Positions 6,426 through 14,662 of a DNA stretch of 18,649 nt are shown piece after piece (the stretch's first letter is position 1; every line of letters starts with the position of its first letter). The notes beneath the pieces are model-generated. The model had not been told where the DNA came from. It saw only the letters and a program-made list of their open reading frames with translations, and made no database searches. Location: assembly GCA_946999785.1 (NCBI GenBank), contig CAMQEO010000018.1, forward strand, positions 1-18,649, written 5' to 3'. Source of the stretch: an uncultured Atopobium sp. Its GTDB lineage: Bacteria; Actinomycetota; Coriobacteriia; Coriobacteriales; Atopobiaceae. Both the position numbers and the translations under genes were made by a program.

Positions 6426-8248
6426 ATGAAAAATATACACCGCATTGGAGCAGTTATCGCAGGTTTAGCTCTTGCATATCCGGCACCGCTTGCTATGGCA
6501 GTTACTCAAAACACGGCAAGCGCGCACCCACAAGCTATCGTTGCCTCACAGGGAACACGAGTTGTTACACAAGATGATGTTAACAAGGCACAAAAAAAGC
6601 TTGAAGACGCCAACAATAAAGTACTGCAAACACAAAAAGAGCTTAAGGATGCACAAGAAAAGCTTGATGGCGCTCAAAAAGATTTAGAAGAAAAGCAAAG
6701 GCTTGCTCAAATTGCCGAGGAAGAAAATAAACAACTTCCTGCGGTTGATGAGAATGAGCTGAAAAAAGAACAAGGCGACCTAGACGCCCTTAAAGCAGCA
6801 CAGACACAAGCAGAACAAGAAAAAACAGCCGCCGATAATGATGTGAAAACAAAAGAAGCAACACATACAGCACTTGTAAAGAAAAAAGATAAAACTCAAA
6901 AAGACTATGACGCTACCGTAGAAGCTGGTAAAAAGCTTGCAAGCGATAAAAGTGATGCGCAGGAGAAATTAACCCAAGCTACAAAAGCCTTAGAAGAAAA
7001 AGTTAAAGAGCACGAAACTAAGCTGAATAACATTCAAAAAGAACTTGAACAAAAAAAACAAACGAGTTCAATGGTCTTGAACAAGACAAAACTTCTAAAG
7101 AAACCGAACTCAAAGCAAAAGAAGCTGAGCTGAAAAAACAAGAAGGCATTTCAAAAGCAAAAGATACAGAAGCAAAAGAAGCAGAAAATCAACTGCAAGC
7201 ATTAAATGCTAAAACGGCTGGATTAAATCAGAAAAAACAGCAAGCAGACAAAAAAGTTTCTGACATAGAAAATGGTCGCGATAATACTGGTGCAAAGCTT
7301 GTGGATGCACAAAAAGAGCAGAGGCAAGCACAGCAAGCAATAGTCGACAATAATAACGCCATTCAAACACAAACACAAAAGAAAACAGATGCTGAAGAGG
7401 CAAAACGTCTGGCAGATGTAGAAGTTAATAAACTTAAGCCACAGGTTGACACCCTGAAAGAATCTGTTCGTAAAGCCAATTTTGATGTCAAGTTCAAAGG
7501 GGCAGTTAAACAGCAAAAAGAGACCGAGCTCACTCAAGCACAAGAAAAAGCAAATCAAGAAAAGCAGCCACTTGAAGCAGCAAAGAATAAAGCAGACGCC
7601 AAACTTGCAGACCTTGCTCAACAAGTAGAGGAAAATGCGCGTCTTGCGGCTCAACAACTTGCAGACGCAAATGAAGCAAGCACCCAAGAGGCAGAAGCCG
7701 CACGTCAGCTAGAAGAAGCTAAAACCACGGCACAGACTGCGCAAACTACGCTTGAACAAAAATCACAAGCATACAAGGATAAAAAAGACACTGTTGACGA
7801 AATGCAGGATAGATTTAAAACTAAAGCTGCTGCACAAAAGAAAGAAACTTTTGCCAAAAAGGATGCTATAGAAGCGCAAACAGCTCTTAATACGTTAAAT
7901 CAAACAATTACAACTAAAACCACAGAACTCGAAACTGCAAAACAGGCTGCAACACAAGCACAAACCGCTTTTGAGCAAATTAAACAGCAGGCACAAGCTC
8001 AACAAGCACAAGCTCAGCAAAACCAACAGCACCAAACAGACCAGAACGGCAAACAAGGTCAAGGCGCAGCAGATGGAAAACATGATGGCAATAACGACAA
8101 ACATAAAACTAACAAGTCGTCTCAGCCTAAACATATGAGCAGCTCTCCCAAAACAGCGGATTCAACTTCTATTTCGCTTGGTTTTGGCCTGCTTTCGCTG
8201 GGTATGAGTGCAATAAGCTTGGGTCTTATGAAAAAACGTAAAAAGTAA
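6426..8248 (+). pseudogene. Secreted coiled-coil, sortase-anchored surface protein, interrupted by a -1 frame change
   Basis: Two overlapping frames make one gene. The first (6426-7133, 235 residues) begins with a signal peptide (KNIHRIGAVIAGLALAYPA, cleavage near AMA) and runs into a Gln/Lys/Glu/Ala-rich coiled coil. At an A8 tract (7051-7058) the coding sense moves to the -1 frame, which is open without a stop to 8248. Joining them at 7058 gives about 607 residues. The end carries a QAQAQQ repeat, a polar linker, SPKTAD, a hydrophobic segment and KKRKK, which is a degenerate LPXTG-type wall-sorting signal. The ATG at 6426 has AAGG six bases upstream, whereas the ATG at 6420 touches that site. 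As read, translation would release a secreted, unanchored 235-residue piece. It could be a true pseudogene, a phase-variable gene, a programmed frameshift or a base-calling error. The function is unknown; such rods often act in adhesion or as spacers at the cell surface. Confidence 0.8.
7052..7082 (+). other. Slippery A7 heptamer with downstream hairpin (candidate -1 frameshift or phase-variation site)
   Basis: Zero-frame codons are CAA AAA AAA CAA (7050-7061), so the heptamer A-AAA-AAA at 7052-7058 fits the X-XXY-YYZ pattern. After a 7-base spacer (7059-7065), GTTCAA (7066-7071) pairs with TTGAAC (7077-7082) over a 5-base loop. A -1 slip makes the next codon ACA at 7058-7060 and joins the two open frames exactly. 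The stem is weak (6 bp, mostly A-T), so programmed frameshifting is possible but not shown; loss of one A from the tract would have the same effect. Confidence 0.5.
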
Positions 8249-8336
8249 TCAAATTGCTTGCGTACACATGACGCGCAACTTGTAACTCAACAATCGCGCA
8301 CGTACAGCTTTTGGTTTATACGATATGTAAATATTT

Positions 8337-8369
8337 ATCCACCCTTTGATAGCCAAGGGGTGGATTTTT
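8337..8369 (+). terminator. Intrinsic terminator of the coiled-coil surface protein gene
   Basis: ATCCACCC (8337-8344) pairs with GGGTGGAT (8358-8365), and CTT/AAG can add pairs with one bulged G. TTTTT follows at 8365-8369. It lies about 90 bases after the stop codon. The rest of the 8249-8507 stretch shows no gene I can support. Confidence 0.7.
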
Positions 8370-8507
8370 ATACAAAAGATATTCAAAGCGCAGGAATCTT
8401 TTCTATCACACCCATTTATCCATAAGCGCACCGCGTTAAGAGTGTCGTATTGATGTCTAGAGTAAAGGACTAAGGCGTACAGAAAAGCCTTATTCGTTTG
8501 CGGAAAA

Positions 8508-8577
8508 ATCTCCCAAAGCAATTGATATTCTCCCAAAATACTGGCATAATTGGGAGAAATAAAAATGATTGGGAGAA
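8508..8577 (+). promoter_or_regulatory. Promoter and four-site operator of the fic gene
   Basis: The core promoter is TTGATA (8522-8527), 17 bases, CATAAT (8545-8550). A dyad overlaps it: TTCTCCCAA at 8528-8536 inside the spacer, and its exact complement TTGGGAGAA at 8550-8558 over the -10 edge and start site, with centres 22 bp apart. A third copy in the first orientation (ATCTCCCAA, 8508-8516) lies upstream of the -35, and a fourth (TTGGGAGAA, 8569-8577) lies in the leader. A repressor bound here would block RNA polymerase. The winged-helix end of the Fic protein is the obvious candidate. Confidence 0.65.
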
Positions 8578-8588
8578 AGGAAAAGACA

Positions 8589-9653
8589 ATGAGAAAATTT
8601 GATTATTCCATACTCAAAGACAGGACATGGGATAATGAAATACTCTCATATGTCTCACAGATACAGGAATATAAAGGCAAGCAGGAATTATTTACAAGGC
8701 AGAAACCGACGGAGCTTAAACGCCTTACCCAGATAGCCAGGATACAGAGTACTGAAAGTTCTAACCGTATTGAAGGGATTTTAACAACCAATCCAAGATT
8801 AAAACAACTGATGAACGATAAGACTACTCCAAGAAATCGTGATGAAGAGGAAATCCTCGGCTATCGGAATGTTTTATCCTTAGTGCATGAAGATTATGAT
8901 GTCATACCGGTAAGACCAAATTACATCCTGCAGATGCACAGGGATCTGCTTCGGTTTACAAACCTGACATACGGCGGGAGTTTTAAGACTACGCCAAATG
9001 AAATAGACATGATTCTTGGCGAGGGAAAGAAAGTTGTTCTTTTCAAGCCGCTGGAACCATATGAAACTCCGGATGCTGTCACGCATATCTGTGAGAGCTA
9101 TCAGGAAGCTCTTGAGAAGGAAATCGTTCATCCCCTCATTCTGATACCATGCTTTATACTGGATTTTCTTTGTATTCATCCATTTAATGATGGGAATGGA
9201 AGAATGAGCAGACTTCTTACGCTGCTCCTGCTTTATCGCAGCGATTATATGGTCGGGCAGTATGTCAGTATCGAAAAAGCTATTGCGGATACAAAAGAGT
9301 CATATTACAAGGCTCTGGCAGATGCAGACAAACTGTGGCATGAAGAAAAGAACGATCCGAAGCCTTTTATAAAATATATGCTGGGTGTAATACTCGCCTG
9401 CTACAGGGAATTTGAGGCGCGAGTTACTATTGCGGAAAAAAGCGGGGTTAGAAGCACATCTTATAATATTGTAAAGGAATTTGTTCGGAATAAAATCGGG
9501 ACATTTACAAAGCAGGAAGCGACGATAGCCTGTCCGAGCCTTGGAAGCTCATCCGTGGAATCAGCCTTAAAAAAACTTGTAGAGGATGGAACCTTAAAAC
9601 GATTGGGGGCAGGCAGAAAAACACATTATGTCAGATCCGATGCTACCATCTGA
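8589..9653 (+). CDS. Fic-domain protein (putative AMP-transferase) with N-terminal inhibitory helix and C-terminal winged helix
   Basis: A 354-residue Fic protein. The active-site motif HPFNDGNGRMSR is at residues 197-208 and matches HxFx(D/E)GNGRxxR, so it should transfer AMP (or another nucleotide group) from NTP to a protein hydroxyl. The inhibitory motif (S/T)xxxE(G/N) appears N-terminal as S58-NRI-E62-G63, which makes it a class II, self-inhibited Fic. A Fic_N-like region precedes it. The last 60-70 residues (TKQEATIACPSLGSSSVESAL) look like a winged helix, suggesting DNA binding. I choose the ATG at 8589 because GAAAGG lies eight bases upstream and the predicted start of transcription is near 8557. 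An ATG at 8565 and a TTG at 8550 are in frame but would leave almost no leader. Arginine codons are mostly AGA/AGG, unlike thrS, pepC or xfp, so transfer from a Firmicutes-like donor is likely. The target is unknown. Confidence 0.92.
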   Translation: MRKFDYSILKDRTWDNEILSYVSQIQEYKGKQELFTRQKPTELKRLTQIARIQSTESSNRIEGILTTNPRLKQLMNDKTTPRNRDEEEILGYRNVLSLVHEDYDVIPVRPNYILQMHRDLLRFTNLTYGGSFKTTPNEIDMILGEGKKVVLFKPLEPYETPDAVTHICESYQEALEKEIVHPLILIPCFILDFLCIHPFNDGNGRMSRLLTLLLLYRSDYMVGQYVSIEKAIADTKESYYKALADADKLWHEEKNDPKPFIKYMLGVILACYREFEARVTIAEKSGVRSTSYNIVKEFVRNKIGTFTKQEATIACPSLGSSSVESALKKLVEDGTLKRLGAGRKTHYVRSDATI

Positions 9654-9722
9654 GACAAAGAAATAAGAGGCTGTCAAGTTTTTTTCAGATTCTGATAAAT
9701 TAGAGTTTATTAAGGTGCACAT

Positions 9723-10346
9723 ATGAAAGACAAAAGACCTGATTTTAGAGATATAAAATCATTTGAAGAATTTAATAAATACTATTGGTATCGAGAAGAA
9801 CTTTCACAAATTTGTAAGTCTCTTGGATTAGAGTATAGATGTACGAAGCAAGAATTGAACTATATTATCGAACAATATTTTAGGGGAAATAAAGTAGAAA
9901 AATTTTTGAGTATGAGTAAAAGAAACAAAAATCAGTCCGAAGTTGTAACCTTGGAGACACCATTACTTAAATGCGGTTTTTCATTTAACCAAAAATTTCG
10001 AGATTATTTTTCAGCCGTAACAGGCATTAGTCCGTTTAAATTTAGTGCTGATATGGCAACAGCTTGGCGAAAAGTAAAAAAGGATAAAGATATAAAATTC
10101 ACTATTCAAGATATGATTAAAATATATTATGGTGAGTCGGATTATGCCGAGTATGATAGTTCGGCTTGTCAATGGAATCAGTTTCTAAAAGACTTTTGTT
10201 TAGATGAATTTAGCGATTGTTATTCTAATAAGTTAAAAGTTGCAGCTATTCTCTGGAAAGAAGTTAGAAACTCGATAAATGAAAAAGTTTACTCACGGGA
10301 ACTTTTAAAAAAGTATGAATATAAAGTAGAGGAATACTGTAAGTAA
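9723..10346 (+). CDS. SAP-like domain protein of unknown function
   Basis: A 207-residue, lysine- and aromatic-rich cytoplasmic protein with no signal peptide or membrane segment. The first 55 residues (RPDFRDIKSFEEFNKYYWYREELSQICK...GLEYRCTKQELNYIIEQYF) resemble the small SAP-type helix-turn-helix found in a group of Firmicutes hypothetical proteins: two helices, a Gly-containing turn and T-K-x-x-L. The remainder (PLLKCGFSFNQKFRDYFSAVTG...ATAWRKVK) resembles the DUF6434-type extension seen with it, from memory rather than a search. The ATG has AAGGTG about 8 bases upstream. It is very AT-rich, and arginine is almost always AGA. It lies 69 bp after fic on the same strand without an obvious terminator between them, so co-transcription is possible. 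Nucleic-acid binding is inferred; the role is unknown. Confidence 0.7.
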   Translation: MKDKRPDFRDIKSFEEFNKYYWYREELSQICKSLGLEYRCTKQELNYIIEQYFRGNKVEKFLSMSKRNKNQSEVVTLETPLLKCGFSFNQKFRDYFSAVTGISPFKFSADMATAWRKVKKDKDIKFTIQDMIKIYYGESDYAEYDSSACQWNQFLKDFCLDEFSDCYSNKLKVAAILWKEVRNSINEKVYSRELLKKYEYKVEEYCK

Positions 10347-10661
10347 ACAGATCCCAGTTTATAGGGCTGAAAAGCACCCGTGGACAACTTCCCTCAAGGC
10401 AATATTTCGTAGACAATTCTAAACTCAAAAAATTAAAAACCTTTGACATCAAAGGCTCTGTCTCACAGCAACTCTATGCACCACAACGTTTGAGAAACTG
10501 TTTGCTCATTTTTCATCCATAACTCAAGCAACCATAACCACGCATATTTTCTAGCATTTTTTTGTTATATCTATGATGTGCGAATTAAACCTATAAAACT
10601 AGAGCATTCTTAACTATGCACCTTTACCGTGTAAAGGACTTTTTAACGAAAGGATGCTCGC
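10347..10661 (+). other. Gene-free stretch after the AT-rich insert; MFS gene leader
   Basis: No ORF is supported here. A short AAAAACC-TTTGACA stretch (10435-10448) is an imperfect inverted match to TGTCAAGTTTTTTT at 9672-9685, so weak inverted repeats flank the SAP-like gene. The host-like sequence resumes by about 10450. A candidate -10, TATGAT, is at 10572-10577 without a good -35. Confidence 0.3.
10621..10637 (+). promoter_or_regulatory. 17-bp palindrome in the MFS gene leader (operator or small hairpin)
   Basis: CCTTTAC (10621-10627), CGT, GTAAAGG (10631-10637) is a perfect 7-bp dyad, followed by ACTTTTT and then the GAAAGGA ribosome binding site at 10648-10654. It could be a repressor operator or, as RNA, a small attenuating hairpin next to the start of translation. 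Confidence 0.45.
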
Positions 10662-12026
10662 TTGTCTCAACAAACCTCTTCGAGTACGTTTACGCATGAG
10701 CTCAATCAATCTCACGCACATAAGCATGACACCACCGCAGACTCTCAGCAAGAGCCCGCGGCGGCTATGAACGTAAAGCCTCGCCAAGAACCTGCACAAC
10801 CTAAGATCGCAAACCATCCTCATCAATCCATTTATACACACGATGTAATTTTGGTTATGGCGGCATCGTTTTTCTTTATGTTTTCTACTATGCTGGTAAC
10901 GCCGCTTATTAATGGCTACGCCCTTACGCTTGGTGTAAGCGCAGTTATTGCAGGAATCATTACCGGATCTATGAGCATAGTTTCTCTTTTCTTGCGTCCT
11001 ATAGCCGGAAACATTACCGACCGTTTTTCTAAATATCGGCTGTCTTGTATTGCAGGCGTACTTATTTTTATAGGTGTCGTTGGCTATTGTATTGCTCCTA
11101 ACGGAGTTTGGCTTATTATCTTTAGACTTATTAACGGTACGGGTTTTGTGCTTGCAACGGTATGTATGACTACATGGTTAGGTCTTCTTGTTCCGCGCAA
11201 TCACGTGGGCGAGGCCATGGGCTTTTACGGACTTATGAATGCTCTTGCTATGGCAATAGCTCCTGCAGTTGGAATCCATTTTTATAAAATTATCGGCTAC
11301 CGAGAAGCCCTTATGTTAGCAGCTGGTGCTGCATTCATCATGTTGGTTGTTATCCAATTTGTAAGCAATCACGCATACCCTGCGGCACAACACGCAAGCT
11401 CCGCTGAATCTACAAACACGTGTTCTAGCACATCAATGACACCTTGGAGAAAGGTTAAAATTCTTCAAAAAGACGCGTTTCCTATTACGTTGTTTATGAT
11501 TTGCTTTTCTATTCCCTACTTTGCAACACAAGCCGATTTGGTTGAATACGTAGCGGACGCATCGCTTCAGGTATCAAGTGGTCTCTTTTTTATAATATAT
11601 GCAGTTGCGCTGCTTATCATACGTGTTGTCTTTAAAAAATACTTTGATTTAGTAAGATTTGGTATATGGTTTTGGATAAGCACCATTGCTATGACTGGAT
11701 ATTTGCTTATGATGTCGTTTATGTCTAACGATATTCATATGAGTATTGCCGCAATTTTGTTATCAATTGGGTACGGCGTTATTTATTCGGTAAACCAATC
11801 AACTGCCATGATGCTTGCTCCTCGAAGCGAACAAGGTCTTGCAAGTTCAACCTTTTATATTGGTCTTGATATTGGTATGGCCACAGCACCAATGATTGGC
11901 GGTGTATTGGCAACGTGTGTTCCTCACGCACTATTTTACCCTGCTATGCTTGTGTTATTGCCGCTTGCTTGTATGGTATATGGGTACTATCGCACGCGTT
12001 TGAATAACGCTATTAATCACGATTAA
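10662..12026 (+). CDS. Major facilitator superfamily transporter (12 TM)
   Basis: A 454-residue inner-membrane secondary transporter. A polar, His/Gln/Pro-rich N-terminal tail of about 60 residues precedes the first membrane helix (DVILVMAASFFFMFSTML). About twelve hydrophobic segments follow, split by a polar loop near residues 240-270. The loop after helix 2 carries an MFS motif-A-like sequence, RPIAGNITDRFSKYR, at residues 112-126, and LVPRNHVGEAMGFYGL is typical of drug/small-solute MFS carriers. The substrate is not predictable. The start is TTG at 10662: GAAAGGA ends 7 bases before it, and the ATG at 10654 is in another frame. The next in-frame ATG (residue 36) has no comparable site. 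It converges with xfp, with 143 bp between the stops and no clear terminator. Confidence 0.9.
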   Translation: MSQQTSSSTFTHELNQSHAHKHDTTADSQQEPAAAMNVKPRQEPAQPKIANHPHQSIYTHDVILVMAASFFFMFSTMLVTPLINGYALTLGVSAVIAGIITGSMSIVSLFLRPIAGNITDRFSKYRLSCIAGVLIFIGVVGYCIAPNGVWLIIFRLINGTGFVLATVCMTTWLGLLVPRNHVGEAMGFYGLMNALAMAIAPAVGIHFYKIIGYREALMLAAGAAFIMLVVIQFVSNHAYPAAQHASSAESTNTCSSTSMTPWRKVKILQKDAFPITLFMICFSIPYFATQADLVEYVADASLQVSSGLFFIIYAVALLIIRVVFKKYFDLVRFGIWFWISTIAMTGYLLMMSFMSNDIHMSIAAILLSIGYGVIYSVNQSTAMMLAPRSEQGLASSTFYIGLDIGMATAPMIGGVLATCVPHALFYPAMLVLLPLACMVYGYYRTRLNNAINHD

Positions 12027-12169
12027 CGCAGTTGGCTTTACCGCAGCAGATACCATTTCCGCGCGCTCAAGGAGGCACAAGACAGCGCAAAAACACCGCA
12101 GCTGCAGTAACACAAAACGGCACAAGCTCGGTGAAATACACGTTGCGTTGCGCAGCTTGCACGCGCGCT

Positions 12170-14638
12170 CTAATCTTTACCCACGCTTGGATAAGATGTA
12201 GACGCAGGATCATCGTAACCGTGTTCAAGGGTAAAACGATACAGTTGTTCTCGATGTGCAAGAATTTCTTGGCGCACAGTTTCCCATAACGGTTTTGCAC
12301 AGCTGTGAACTGATGCTCTTTGCATGTCAAGAATTTGCAACGCATGAGCTGCAAGTGCAAATCTATCCATCTGGTTCATGTGAAGCATATCAAAAAACGT
12401 TGTTGTTGAACCTAGGTCTTGATAGCCGTGTACGTAAAAATTACTACTATGAGGCCTACCCCATATAAGGCGATAAATGGTGCCTACATATGCGTGAAAC
12501 GCAAACAAAACGGGTTTATCGGGTGAAAAAAGCTCAATGAACTCCTCGTCTGTAAGCGCGGTGTCATTTTCTTCATGCTTTTGAAGTGCACATACATTAA
12601 GTATATTCACAAACTTAAAATGAACACCTTGGCGGCGAAGTATATCTGCAGCTGCTAAAGTTTCAATAGTAGGAACATCACCGCAGGTTGCAAGTACTAA
12701 ATCAAAGTCACCGTGTGCGTCTGTATGCGATGCCCACGTCCACTCAAGCGCACCACGTGCAAGTTCTAAGCGTGCTTCGGCAAGCGTAAGCCAAACAGGA
12801 ATTTGCTGCTTTGCTGCAAATATCACATTGACGCGATCGGTTGTAGTATAAGCTTGTTGTGCCACCGCCAACAAAAGATTAGCATCACATGGGTAATATA
12901 TATGTACAACATGCTCGTTATTACAGGATTTATTGATAAGTGTATCCACAATACCTGGATCTTGATGCGTAAAGCCGTTATGTTCCTGACGCCAAACGTG
13001 TGACGTAAGTAAAATATTGAGCGACGAAATGGGTTTTCGCCAAGAAACCTCACGCTTCAGTGCTTCAAGCCACTTAATATGTTGGCTGATCATAGAGGCC
13101 GTAATCTGCGCGAACGCTTCATAGCTCACCCAAATTCCATGCCGACCCGTAAGCACATAGCCTTCCAATAAACCTTCGCACTGGTGCTCGGAAAGCTGCT
13201 CAATAACGCTGCCTGCTGGCGAAAGTTCTCCGTCATTTTCGGGGTCTTTATCTTTGTCCACATACCATTGTTTTTGAGTTGCACGATAAATTGACTGAAA
13301 ACGATTAGAAGCAATTTCATCGGGACCAAATACGCGAAACATCTGCGGATTGTTTTGCAAAAGCTTGGCGGTATACAAACCAAGTACATACGTTGGCGAA
13401 GTGCAGAGTGCCCCACGCCGCGATGTATCAGAAACTAGCTTATACGAATCAAGCGATGGTAGCACAAGCGCGCTACGAATACGTCCTGCGTCTGTGCAAG
13501 GGTTGGAACCTATTCGTAAGTTACCTTGTGGCAAAATACGAGTAACTTGCTTAGATAAGGTACCATCTTTTTCAAAAATCTCTTGTGGACGATACGAAGC
13601 CATCCATGCACAAAAATCATCAAAATGCGTAAGCGTTTCATCTGCTGCGGCAAAGGGCACTTGATGAGAACGCCAAGAGTCTTCAAACTTTTGACCATCA
13701 ATATATGCCGGGCACGTCCATCCCTTTGGAGTTTTAAAAATGAGCACAGGATATGCCGGCCGATCGTAAAAACCCTGCTGTGCGCGGTCTTTAATTGAAC
13801 AAATTTCATCAAAGATTTCTTCAAATAACACTACAAAACGTTTATGAATTGACAGTGTGTCCTCTTCATCAAAACCTGCAACAAACGTATATGGACGATA
13901 TCCCATACCTTTAAAATAATCATCGCGTTCCTGCAGTGAAACACGCGCCAAAATTGACGGATTTGAAATTTTGTAGCCATTGAGGTGCACAATTGGCAAT
14001 ACTATGCCATCGGTTTGTGGATTGATAAATTTATTGGTTTGCCAACTTGCAGCTAAAGGCCCTGTTTCGCACTCACCATCACCAATAATGGGAATTGCCA
14101 ACAACGAAGGATTATCCAAAACGGCACCAAAGGCATGAGAAAGAACGTAGCCAAGCTCTCCCCCTTCGTGAATTGAGCCTGGCGTATGCGGTCCATGATT
14201 AGAAGGAAAGCCCAAAGGAAATGAATATGCGCGACAAAGCCTCTGTAAACCCTGCTCATTTTGGGGAATATCTTGGTACACTACCGACAGGCTGCCATCA
14301 ATAAAAGCCTCTGCATTTCCTGCAGGCCCACCATGACCTGGCCCCATAAGTACAACCGTGTTTTGACCATGATCACGAATGAGCCGATTAATATGCGCAT
14401 ATAAGAAATTAAGCCCAGGAATGGTTCCCCAATGCCCCATAAGCCTGTGTTTTATGTCTTGAGGACTTAAGCCGCCTTTCATCAAAGGATTGCGGAAAAG
14501 ATATATTTGACCTGCACTTATATAATTTGAACATCGCCAATACGCATCAAGTGACGCTAAATTTTGTGCCGATGAACATGCCTGCTTACGCATGCCGAGC
14601 AGCTTATGCCAAGGTGTTCCAAGCACGGGCTGAGCCAA
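12170..14638 (-). CDS. xfp: Xylulose-5-phosphate/fructose-6-phosphate phosphoketolase
   Basis: An 822-residue thiamine-diphosphate enzyme that splits xylulose 5-phosphate (and usually fructose 6-phosphate) with phosphate into acetyl phosphate plus glyceraldehyde 3-phosphate (or erythrose 4-phosphate), the key step of heterolactic or bifid-type sugar fermentation. Family marks in order are RHLMGHWGT-like RLMGHWGTIPG, GPGHGGPA, SNHGPHTPGSIHEGGELGY, the ThDP/Mg motif GDGECETGPLAASW (from about residue 186), LHLNGYKI-like HLNGYKIS, DSWRSHQVP, and RVFGPDEIASNR. HQDPG and the C-terminal GYQDLGSTTTFFDM follow. The length is normal. The start is TTG at 14638, giving MAQPVLGTPW, because AAGGAGGGG lies 5-6 bases before it. 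An in-frame ATG nine codons earlier overlaps that site. Located downstream of lacI and probably controlled by it. Confidence 0.95.
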   Translation of the reverse strand: MAQPVLGTPWHKLLGMRKQACSSAQNLASLDAYWRCSNYISAGQIYLFRNPLMKGGLSPQDIKHRLMGHWGTIPGLNFLYAHINRLIRDHGQNTVVLMGPGHGGPAGNAEAFIDGSLSVVYQDIPQNEQGLQRLCRAYSFPLGFPSNHGPHTPGSIHEGGELGYVLSHAFGAVLDNPSLLAIPIIGDGECETGPLAASWQTNKFINPQTDGIVLPIVHLNGYKISNPSILARVSLQERDDYFKGMGYRPYTFVAGFDEEDTLSIHKRFVVLFEEIFDEICSIKDRAQQGFYDRPAYPVLIFKTPKGWTCPAYIDGQKFEDSWRSHQVPFAAADETLTHFDDFCAWMASYRPQEIFEKDGTLSKQVTRILPQGNLRIGSNPCTDAGRIRSALVLPSLDSYKLVSDTSRRGALCTSPTYVLGLYTAKLLQNNPQMFRVFGPDEIASNRFQSIYRATQKQWYVDKDKDPENDGELSPAGSVIEQLSEHQCEGLLEGYVLTGRHGIWVSYEAFAQITASMISQHIKWLEALKREVSWRKPISSLNILLTSHVWRQEHNGFTHQDPGIVDTLINKSCNNEHVVHIYYPCDANLLLAVAQQAYTTTDRVNVIFAAKQQIPVWLTLAEARLELARGALEWTWASHTDAHGDFDLVLATCGDVPTIETLAAADILRRQGVHFKFVNILNVCALQKHEENDTALTDEEFIELFSPDKPVLFAFHAYVGTIYRLIWGRPHSSNFYVHGYQDLGSTTTFFDMLHMNQMDRFALAAHALQILDMQRASVHSCAKPLWETVRQEILAHREQLYRFTLEHGYDDPASTSYPSVGKD

Positions 14639-14662
14639 ATCTTTCCCCTCCTTTTGCAGCAA

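Noticed and set aside
6110..6577. 155-codon plus-strand open frame after pepC
   Set aside because: It runs through the pepC terminator and the 14-bp repeats and overlaps the signal-peptide region of the surface protein in another frame; no family features.
8249..8536. 95-codon minus-strand open frame
   Set aside because: It crosses the terminator at 8337-8369 and part of the fic operator, has no recognisable domain or good start.
10347..10500. Transposase remnant downstream of the SAP-like gene
   Set aside because: Short translated stretches on either strand looked vaguely like the end of an IS protein, but no transposase motif or terminal repeat pair could be confirmed by eye.
12032..12360. 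Small open frames on both strands around the MFS/xfp junction
   Set aside because: They overlap the 3' end of xfp or the convergent gap, without start signals or recognisable sequence.
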